NCBI GenBank assembly: GCA_021804455.1
Contig: JAJZHT010000059.1
Location: forward strand, 1 to 7,146
Direction of reading: 5' to 3'
DNA: 7,146 nucleotides
DNA from: Pseudomonadota bacterium
GTDB taxonomy: Bacteria; Pseudomonadota; Alphaproteobacteria; Paracaedibacterales; CAIULA01
This document shows, piece by piece, positions 1 through 5,888 of this stretch. The position numbers were made by a program, and so were the translations under genes. Position 1 is the stretch's first letter, and every line of letters starts with the position of its first letter. Below the pieces are notes generated by a model. The model saw only the letters and a program-made list of their open reading frames with translations, did no database searches and had not been told where the DNA came from.

Positions 1-1168
1 GAAAGCTTTGCAACAACCGGGACAGTACGCAAGAAGCCGCTCCTCAGCAAAGGTTATTGCTGTTACAGGCAGCGCTGGGAAAACCACAACCAAAGAATGG
101 TTGGCCCAAGTCTTGGGTTCTTTTGGTTCCACTGTTTTTTCAAAGGCCAGTTATAATAATCACCTTGGCGTTCCTTTAAGCCTTGCTCAGTTAGAGCCAG
201 ACACCCAGTTCGGGGTTTTTGAAGTTGGCATGAATCATGGTGGTGAAATTGAGCCTCTTTCCCAATTAATACAGCCGGATATAGCTATCATTACGACGAT
301 TAGCGAGGCTCATTTGGGGTATTTTGATTCTATTGAAGCGATTGCAGAGGAAAAATCGAACATTTTTAAAGGCCTAAAACCAGGCGGTACAACGATTTTG
401 AATCATGATAATCCTTTTTATGAATTCTTCGCCCACAAAGCCCAACACCATGGCGCCAAAAGAATCCTAAGTGTAGGACAAAAAAAAGGATCTTACATCC
501 AATTGATAGAGGCTTGTTACGACGATTCATGCCATCAAACCCTTGTAAAATTTAAGATGGGTGAGGATATTCTAACATATTCTTTGGACTTGGTCGGGGA
601 ATATTACGTTATCAACAGTTTGATGGTATTGGCAGCAACAAAGGCTTTGGGTTTAGATCTTGATCATTCTATCGAAGCCGTGCAAACGCTAAAGCCCATT
701 GCAGGCCGTGGGCAAAGGTATACCCTTTGTTTGACGCCTGGTAAAACCATAACCTTGATTGATGATGCCTATAATGCCCATCCAACTTCTATGAAATCGG
801 GTTTAAGTAGCTTGGCTCAAATTCAAAGCTCGGGCAGAAAAATTGTGGTTCTGGGAGAAATGAGAGAGTTAGGAGACAAAGCCGATTGTTATCATAAAGA
901 ATTAATACCTTTACTGAACGAAGCAGGTGTTGATCTCATTTTTGCAACCGGCCCTTGTCTGAAACCTGTTTTTGATGCTTTTCTACCTCAACAACAAGGG
1001 GCTTTCCAAGAAAACGCCCTCGACTTATGGCAGCCTTTATTGGAAAGTTTGCGCGATGGAGATACGGTTTTTATTAAAGGGTCGAATGGTACTAAGGTTT
1101 ATACCCTTGTTCATAAACTTTTATCCTTACATCAAGATGTTCTTTCCTCCCATTTAGACGTGGCTTAA
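1..1168 (+). CDS. murF: UDP-N-acetylmuramoyl-tripeptide--D-alanyl-D-alanine ligase MurF, 5' partial
   Basis: This cytoplasmic ATP-dependent Mur ligase adds D-Ala-D-Ala to UDP-MurNAc-tripeptide, completing the pentapeptide precursor. The frame is open from the first full codon (base 2, lysine). The TTG at 8 is an internal leucine codon, not a start, because the KALQQ...YAR segment matches the end of the MurF N-terminal domain. About 388 residues are visible against a usual 450-480, so roughly 70-90 N-terminal residues lie upstream. Visible motifs: P-loop TGSAGKTTT (bases 65-91), [10 protein letters not shown] (from 155), [10 protein letters not shown] (221-250), the EEKSNIF segment whose lysine (353-355) aligns with the carbamylated lysine of Mur ligases, [11 protein letters not shown] (from 761), [10 protein letters not shown], and a C-terminal KGSNGTKV. 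The [10 protein letters not shown]-loop and DAYNAHP favour MurF over MurE. An A8 tract lies inside the gene at 480-487. The stop TAA is 7 bases before mraY. Confidence 0.95.
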   Translation, partial: KALQQPGQYARSRSSAKVIAVTGSAGKTTTKEWLAQVLGSFGSTVFSKASYNNHLGVPLSLAQLEPDTQFGVFEVGMNHGGEIEPLSQLIQPDIAIITTISEAHLGYFDSIEAIAEEKSNIFKGLKPGGTTILNHDNPFYEFFAHKAQHHGAKRILSVGQKKGSYIQLIEACYDDSCHQTLVKFKMGEDILTYSLDLVGEYYVINSLMVLAATKALGLDLDHSIEAVQTLKPIAGRGQRYTLCLTPGKTITLIDDAYNAHPTSMKSGLSSLAQIQSSGRKIVVLGEMRELGDKADCYHKELIPLLNEAGVDLIFATGPCLKPVFDAFLPQQQGAFQENALDLWQPLLESLRDGDTVFIKGSNGTKVYTLVHKLLSLHQDVLSSHLDVA

Positions 1169-1175
1169 TCTTATT

Positions 1176-2264
1176 ATGCTTTATTCCCTGCTTTACCCTT
1201 TGTCTGAATATTATTCTTTTCTAAATTTATTCCGATATATTACTTTTCGTACAGCAGGAGCCATCTTAACAGCCCTTATCATCAGTTTTGTTTGTGGAAA
1301 ACCGATTATTCATTGGCTAAAAAGTAAGCAGCAAGATGGTCAGCCTATACGGGCAGACGGTCCAGAAAGTCATCTTGTTACCAAAAAAGGGACTCCTACC
1401 ATGGGAGGGTGCCTCATTCTTTTGGCAATGACTTTGAGTACGTTGCTTTGGACCGATTGGTCTAACCCTTTTATTTGGATTGCCTTGTTGGTAACATTAG
1501 GGTTTGGTGCTTTGGGCGCCTATGATGACTTTTTAAAACTGACTAAGCGCAATTCCAAAGGATTACCGGGCAAGGTTAAATTACTGGGTCAGATTACCTT
1601 GTCTTTAGTAGCAGTCTATTATGTTACTCTTTACACAGCCCCGAAATTAGCCCACTGTTTGACATTCCCCTTTTTAAAAGAGTTTGTTTTGAATATGGGA
1701 TATGCCTACTATCTGTGGGCTGCTTTTGTGGTGGTAGGGGCTTCTAATGCTGTCAATTTAACCGATGGATTGGATGGGTTGGCCATCGTTCCTGTCATGA
1801 TTGCTGCTGCCTGCTTTTGCTTGATTAGTTATGTGGTGGGCAATAATATTTTTGCCCATTATTTACAGCTTCACCCTATCCCTAATACAGGTGAATTAAC
1901 AATCTTTTTGGGGTCTATTATCGGAGCAGGCCTTGGATTTTTATGGTTTAATGCCCCTCCTGCTAAAGTTTTTATGGGGGACACAGGGTCTCTTGCCGCG
2001 GGAGGAGCTTTAGGAATTGTGGCTGTCATTACCAAACACGAGATTGTTTTAGCCATTGTGGGGGGATTGTTTGTTTTGGAAGCTGTTTCTGTTATTTTGC
2101 AAGTTGGATACTTTAAATTAACGGGAAGGCGTATTTTCCTTATGGCCCCTATTCATCACCATTTTGAGAAAAAGGGCTGGGCTGAGCCAACGATTGTAAT
2201 ACGTTTTTGGATTATTGCGAGTATCTTGGCTTTGGCAGGGCTCTCTACATTGAAATTAAGGTAA
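1176..2264 (+). CDS. mraY: Phospho-N-acetylmuramoyl-pentapeptide-transferase MraY
   Basis: This polytopic inner-membrane enzyme transfers phospho-MurNAc-pentapeptide from UDP onto undecaprenyl phosphate, forming lipid I on the cytoplasmic face. The 362 residues match the usual ~360, and the MLYSL...[14 protein letters not shown] start aligns with the E. coli protein, which supports ATG 1176. Motifs: [18 protein letters not shown] (residues 61-78), the aspartate pair D117-D118 in [19 protein letters not shown] (191-203), GFLWFN (254-259), FMGDTGS (266-272, with the Mg-binding/catalytic D269), and [12 protein letters not shown] with H327-H329. These are the recognised MraY active-site residues and separate it from WecA, which lacks the HHH loop as arranged here. 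About ten hydrophobic segments are evident. No Shine-Dalgarno is visible in the 20 bases before the ATG, so translation may depend on coupling to murF, whose stop is 7 bases upstream. Confidence 0.98.
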   Translation: MLYSLLYPLSEYYSFLNLFRYITFRTAGAILTALIISFVCGKPIIHWLKSKQQDGQPIRADGPESHLVTKKGTPTMGGCLILLAMTLSTLLWTDWSNPFIWIALLVTLGFGALGAYDDFLKLTKRNSKGLPGKVKLLGQITLSLVAVYYVTLYTAPKLAHCLTFPFLKEFVLNMGYAYYLWAAFVVVGASNAVNLTDGLDGLAIVPVMIAAACFCLISYVVGNNIFAHYLQLHPIPNTGELTIFLGSIIGAGLGFLWFNAPPAKVFMGDTGSLAAGGALGIVAVITKHEIVLAIVGGLFVLEAVSVILQVGYFKLTGRRIFLMAPIHHHFEKKGWAEPTIVIRFWIIASILALAGLSTLKLR

Positions 2265-2275
2265 AGAAACGGATC

Positions 2276-3622
2276 ATGCAAACAGGTTTTGCAGGTAAAA
2301 TATTTTTAGTCCTAGGAATGGGGCGGTCGGGTCAAACGACCGCGTCTTGGCTTCGTAACCAAGGAGCGGAGGTTTTAACCTTTGACGATAAACAAAAGGA
2401 TCAAACATCATCCTGTCTTTTGGAAGAGGATAGAATTCCTTGGGAATCTTTGGCTGCAGTGGTTCAAAGTCCTGGAGTCCCCTATAGCTTTCCTAGGTCG
2501 CACCGTTTCACTTTGTTGGCAAAGGCGAAAAAAATCCCCATCCTCACGGATATTGATTTATTATGTCAGGCGAATCCTGAATCTCAATTCATTGGCATTA
2601 CTGGGACCAACGGTAAGTCGACAACGACGGCTTTAATAGGCCACATTCTTCAAACTCAGGGTTATTCTTGTGCCATAGGTGGGAATATTGGCATACCCGT
2701 CCTGTCTTTGCCTTCTTTAGGGACCAATGGAATTTATGTTTTAGAACTTTCTTCCTTCCAACTTGAAATTTCTTCCGCATTGCCCTTAACAATTGCCGCC
2801 TGGCTGAATTTCAGTCCTGATCATTTAGATCGTCATGGAAACCTTGATAATTACCTAACTGCCAAAAGAAAGATTTTCCTAAATTGCCACCAAGCGGTTG
2901 TTGTTAAAGATGATCCATCCTCTGCGGAACTTTATCAGTCGTTAATCCAGCAAGGAAAAAAAGTTACAGCTATTTCCTGTCATCATCGTGCTGATATTTG
3001 GGTAAAGGAAGGAATTTTGCACGATGCACACCAAAAGTGTTCTATGGATCTACGATCGATTGAAACCTTGCAAGGACTTCATAATTATCAAAACGCTAGT
3101 GTGGCTTATGCTGTTTGTAAACAGATGAACCTTTCTGTGGACGCCATTGAAAAAGGATTAAGGACTTTCCCAGGGCTCTCTCATCGACAAGAAATTGTGG
3201 GTCGTTTGGGTCATATTACCTTTGTAAACGACAGCAAAGCCACTAACGCAGAGGCTGTGTCTCATGCTCTTGTTCGTTATCAAGGGTACCGTTTGTATTG
3301 GATCGTCGGTGGCATTGCTAAAAGTCAAGGTATCAAGCCGTTGCAGTCTTTTTTCCCCTTTATTCATCAGGCTTTTTTAATCGGTCAATCACAGCAAGAA
3401 TTTGCTAAAACATTCGATGGAAAAGTCCCTTATATGTTTTCTGAAACTTTAGACAGGGCTTTGGATCAGGCGATACAAGCAGCCCGACAAGATTCTTCCT
3501 CTGACAAGGTGGTTATACTTTTGTCACCAGCCTGTGCCAGTTATGACCAGTTTGAAAGTTTTGAACATAGGGGTGATATGTTTCGCCAACAGGTTCAAAC
3601 GGCTTTAGAGTCTTTACGATGA
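2276..3622 (+). CDS. murD: UDP-N-acetylmuramoylalanine--D-glutamate ligase MurD
   Basis: This cytoplasmic Mur ligase adds D-glutamate to UDP-MurNAc-L-Ala using ATP. It has 448 residues, normal for MurD (~440-470). Domain 1 opens with the glycine-rich nucleotide loop LVLGMGRSGQTT (11-22). The central ATPase domain has P-loop GITGTNGKST (107-116), LELSSFQLE (156-164), NFSPDHLDRHG (178-188) and LTAKRKIF, whose K197 aligns with the carbamylated lysine of E. coli MurD. The C-terminal domain has HNYQNASVA (269-277), NDSKATN (318-324), and SPACASYDQFESFEHRGDMF (417-436), which is diagnostic for MurD. I chose ATG 2276 over the in-frame ATG at 2207 because the latter overlaps mraY by 58 bases and adds residues with no family match. 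AAGG at 2258-2261 is a weak, rather distant Shine-Dalgarno. The stop overlaps the ftsW start. A GC-rich inverted repeat lies early in the gene. Confidence 0.97.
   Translation: MQTGFAGKIFLVLGMGRSGQTTASWLRNQGAEVLTFDDKQKDQTSSCLLEEDRIPWESLAAVVQSPGVPYSFPRSHRFTLLAKAKKIPILTDIDLLCQANPESQFIGITGTNGKSTTTALIGHILQTQGYSCAIGGNIGIPVLSLPSLGTNGIYVLELSSFQLEISSALPLTIAAWLNFSPDHLDRHGNLDNYLTAKRKIFLNCHQAVVVKDDPSSAELYQSLIQQGKKVTAISCHHRADIWVKEGILHDAHQKCSMDLRSIETLQGLHNYQNASVAYAVCKQMNLSVDAIEKGLRTFPGLSHRQEIVGRLGHITFVNDSKATNAEAVSHALVRYQGYRLYWIVGGIAKSQGIKPLQSFFPFIHQAFLIGQSQQEFAKTFDGKVPYMFSETLDRALDQAIQAARQDSSSDKVVILLSPACASYDQFESFEHRGDMFRQQVQTALESLR
2323..2343. repeat. GC-rich perfect inverted repeat early in murD
   Basis: A 7-base arm GCGGTCG (2323-2329) is followed by a 7-base loop and its exact complement CGACCGC (2337-2343). 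It begins 47 bases after the murD start and overlaps codons of the glycine-rich nucleotide loop. No T-run follows, so it is not a terminator. It could form an mRNA hairpin, or it may be coincidental. Confidence 0.5.
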
Positions 3623-4761
3623 TTCCGGCAACTTTTACCAAACGAGATAACAGTCTTTTAGGCAGTTGGTGGTGGACTATGGATCGATGGACGTTGGGTG
3701 CCATCTTTGCCATTATTGGTCTGGGCGTCTTATTAAGTTTTGCAGCCAGCCCTCCCGTAGCTGAAAGACTTAATCTTGGTACTTTTTTCTTTGTAAAACG
3801 CCATTTAATCATGGTGATTCCAACCGTTTTGATGATAGTAGGAATCTCACTTCTGTCCCCCAGGCAGATCCGTCGCCTTGCTGTTTTGTTGTATGGCGTA
3901 GGGATTGGTTTATTAATCATGACTTTACTAAGCGGGGCTGAAATCAAGGGTGCTCGCCGTTGGCTGATGATTGGCAGTCTGTCTATTCAGTCATCAGAAT
4001 TTATTAAACCAGCTTTTACGATCTTGGTGGCCTGGATGTTGGCTGAAAAATACCGTAATCCTCCTTTTCCTGGGTTGCTGATTTCCTTGAGTTTACTGGG
4101 GCTTTTGGTTCTTCTTTTGTTATTACAACCTGATCTCGGTATGACATTAGTGGTTGTTTCAACCTGGATTGGTCAACTTTTTATTGCTGGAATGCCCCTG
4201 TTGTGGATGGGTTTTTTGGCTGCCTCAGGTATTATTGGTTTATGTGGGGCTTATTTTTTGTTTCCCCATGTCAGTCGTCGCATCGATCAATTTTTAGACC
4301 CCAGCTCGGGCGATCCAAGACATGATTTATACCAGGTTCATCAGTCGTTAGAAGCCTTTAAGAACGGCGGTTTTTTTGGCAAAGGTCCAGGAGAAGGTAT
4401 CATCAAAAGACATGTTCCTGATGCCCATGCTGACTTTGTATTTTCTGTGGCAGGTGAAGAATTCGGTTTAATAGTATGTTTGATCTTGGTGGGATTGTTT
4501 GCGTTTGTTGTTGTACGTTCGTTGTTGCGGGCGATGCAGACCTCCAGCGCCTTTGTTATTATGGCAACCGCTGGATTGGCTATTCAATTTGGATTGCAGG
4601 CCTTTGTTAACATGGCCTCGGCTTTGCACCTTATCCCCACCAAAGGTATGACCATGCCCTTTATAAGTTATGGCGGATCATCATTAATAGCCTTAGGTAT
4701 GGGCATGGGTATGTTGTTATCTTTAACACGCCGTCGACATGGCTTAACGGAGGTTTTATGA
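3619..4761 (+). CDS. ftsW: Septal peptidoglycan glycosyltransferase FtsW (SEDS family)
   Basis: FtsW is an integral membrane SEDS protein that polymerises lipid II into septal glycan strands, working with the class B PBP FtsI. It has 380 residues with about ten hydrophobic segments. Motifs: GARRW (111-115), SSEFIKP (125-131), QPDLG (170-174), the large periplasmic loop with KRHVPDAHADFVFSVAGEEFG (263-283), in which D272 aligns with the catalytic aspartate of SEDS polymerases, and IPTKGMTMPFISYGGSS (339-355). The N-terminal SLLGSWWWTMDRW block followed by AASPPVAER resembles alphaproteobacterial FtsW and supports ATG 3619 over the ATG at 3679. The gene position between murD and murG supports FtsW over its paralogue RodA. 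The start overlaps the murD stop (ATGA), with AGAG at 3607-3610 as a weak ribosome site, so translational coupling is likely. A triple Gly-Met repeat lies near the C-terminus. Confidence 0.97.
   Translation: MIPATFTKRDNSLLGSWWWTMDRWTLGAIFAIIGLGVLLSFAASPPVAERLNLGTFFFVKRHLIMVIPTVLMIVGISLLSPRQIRRLAVLLYGVGIGLLIMTLLSGAEIKGARRWLMIGSLSIQSSEFIKPAFTILVAWMLAEKYRNPPFPGLLISLSLLGLLVLLLLLQPDLGMTLVVVSTWIGQLFIAGMPLLWMGFLAASGIIGLCGAYFLFPHVSRRIDQFLDPSSGDPRHDLYQVHQSLEAFKNGGFFGKGPGEGIIKRHVPDAHADFVFSVAGEEFGLIVCLILVGLFAFVVVRSLLRAMQTSSAFVIMATAGLAIQFGLQAFVNMASALHLIPTKGMTMPFISYGGSSLIALGMGMGMLLSLTRRRHGLTEVL
4749..4753 (+). promoter_or_regulatory. Strong Shine-Dalgarno of murG
   Basis: GGAGG lies inside the last codons of ftsW, four bases before the murG ATG at 4758. 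It is the only consensus-strength ribosome binding site at any of the five gene junctions here. Together with the ATGA overlap it fixes the murG start. Confidence 0.8.
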
Positions 4762-5867
4762 GACGCCATCCACACAAACCCCTTTATATTCTTGCCAGTG
4801 GTGGCACAGGGGGGCATTTATTTCCTGCCTTAAGTTTGTGCGAAAAATTAAAACAATATGGCCGACGGGTCTTTTTAATCACAGACCAAAGAAGTAAAAA
4901 TTTTAATAACTTACAAAACTTTGATCAAGTTTATGTCCGTACGATGTCTCATCATGCCCCGGTCATAGGGCGTGGAATCCTCTATCTTTCTTTATTATGG
5001 CAAACGCTTTATTGTTATTGGCTTTACCGAAAAATCCAGCCAACCCTTGTTGTGGGGTTTGGGGGGTATCCCTCAATTCCACCAGTATTAGCAGCGCAAC
5101 TAAGAGGTATTCCTACTATTATTCATGAACAAAATGCTTTACTGGGAAAAGCTAACCGTTTTTTAGCAAAGCGTGCCTATCGGGTGGCAACCTCGTTTCA
5201 AAGTTCTGAAAAAACCCTTCTTCATACAACCTTTACAGGCAACCCGATTCGTGCGGAAATTGCGGCTTTAAATGCCCAACCCTATATAAAGCCAGAAACG
5301 AACCAACCCTTTCATATTCTTGTTACGGGCGGAAGCCAAGGTGCAAGAATTTTTTCCGACGTTGTTCCCCAGGCTTTGATCAGCTTACCTCTTGATTTAC
5401 AAAGGCGTTTAAGCATCGTACAACAATGTCGTCCTGAATTTATGGCCAGAACCAAAGTAACCTATCGTCAATCCTTCTTAGATGTTCATTTGACATCCTT
5501 TATTACAGATATCGCGGCTGAGTATCAAAAAGCTCATTTAGTTATTGCACGATCCGGTGCCTCAACAGTCGCTGAATTGGCTGCAACCAAAAAGCCTTCT
5601 ATTTTAGTTCCTTACGCGGCCTCCTTAGAAGCCGATCAAATGAACAATTCGGAACCCCTACGAAAAGCAGGGGCTGCCTGGGTTTTTAAGGAGGATGACT
5701 TTACTCCCGAAGCTTTGGCTTCTCTTTTGGAAAACCTCATGAAAAACCCTGATCTTTTGGTTAATACCTCTAGAAACATAGAAAAATTTAGCAAACTCGA
5801 TGCAACTCAAGCCCTTGCAAATACAGTTGCGGAAGTCATTGGAGATTTGCTAATTTCCAAAGAATAG
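4758..5867 (+). CDS. murG: UDP-GlcNAc:lipid I N-acetylglucosaminyltransferase MurG
   Basis: This peripheral membrane GT-B (GT28) glycosyltransferase adds GlcNAc from UDP-GlcNAc to lipid I, giving lipid II on the cytoplasmic face of the membrane. It has 369 residues, typical for the family (~350-370). N-terminal acceptor domain: ASGGTGGHLFPA (13-24), the first G loop with the conserved histidine H20; VVGFGGYPS (98-106); HEQNALLGKANR (123-134). C-terminal donor domain: VTGGSQGAR (189-197) and ARSGASTVAEL (264-274), where E273 matches the glutamate that contacts the donor sugar/ribose, then DQMNN (293-297) and GAAWVF. The segment around 285-298 (PYAASLEADQMNNS) lacks a histidine that I expect after the proline in related sequences. 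The ATG overlaps the ftsW stop and has a strong Shine-Dalgarno. The TAG stop is in the same frame as murC downstream. Confidence 0.97.
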   Translation: MRRHPHKPLYILASGGTGGHLFPALSLCEKLKQYGRRVFLITDQRSKNFNNLQNFDQVYVRTMSHHAPVIGRGILYLSLLWQTLYCYWLYRKIQPTLVVGFGGYPSIPPVLAAQLRGIPTIIHEQNALLGKANRFLAKRAYRVATSFQSSEKTLLHTTFTGNPIRAEIAALNAQPYIKPETNQPFHILVTGGSQGARIFSDVVPQALISLPLDLQRRLSIVQQCRPEFMARTKVTYRQSFLDVHLTSFITDIAAEYQKAHLVIARSGASTVAELAATKKPSILVPYAASLEADQMNNSEPLRKAGAAWVFKEDDFTPEALASLLENLMKNPDLLVNTSRNIEKFSKLDATQALANTVAEVIGDLLISKE

Positions 5868-5888
5868 ACCTTTTATCATTTTGTTTTT
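5868..5888 (+). other. T-rich murG-murC spacer without Shine-Dalgarno
   Basis: The 21-base gap is the longest non-coding stretch in the window and is composed mostly of T with a few C and A. It contains no GGAG-like ribosome site and no hairpin, so it is not a rho-independent terminator. It encodes seven sense codons in the frame shared by murG and murC. Confidence 0.7.

Noticed and set aside
8..10. TTG as a murF start codon
   Set aside because: The frame is open upstream to the window edge and the protein would lack the MurF N-terminal domain; the TTG is an internal leucine in a 5'-truncated gene.
770..775. Perfect TATAAT inside murF as an internal promoter
   Set aside because: No -35-like sequence lies 16-18 bases upstream and there is no TGn extension; the bases are codons of the conserved DAYNAH motif.
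1757..1785. Short direct repeats GATGGATTGGATGG in mraY
   Set aside because: They encode the conserved DGLDGLA catalytic motif, which explains the repetition.
2207..2275. Upstream in-frame ATG that would lengthen MurD by 23 residues
   Set aside because: It overlaps mraY by 58 bases, has no family match in the added residues, and ATG 2276 places the glycine-rich loop at the usual distance from the start.
3679..3681. Alternative FtsW start at an internal ATG
   Set aside because: It would remove the SLLGSWWWT block that alphaproteobacterial FtsW proteins share, and it lacks a good ribosome site.
3513..3947. 144-codon minus-strand open frame across the murD/ftsW junction
   Set aside because: It is antisense to two well-matched genes, spans their conserved motifs, and its translation resembles no family I know; it is a shadow of their codon use.
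5490..5495. TTGACA inside murG as a promoter -35 for murC
   Set aside because: No -10-like hexamer lies at 15-19 bases downstream; a similar TTGACA at 1659-1664 in mraY also lacks a partner.
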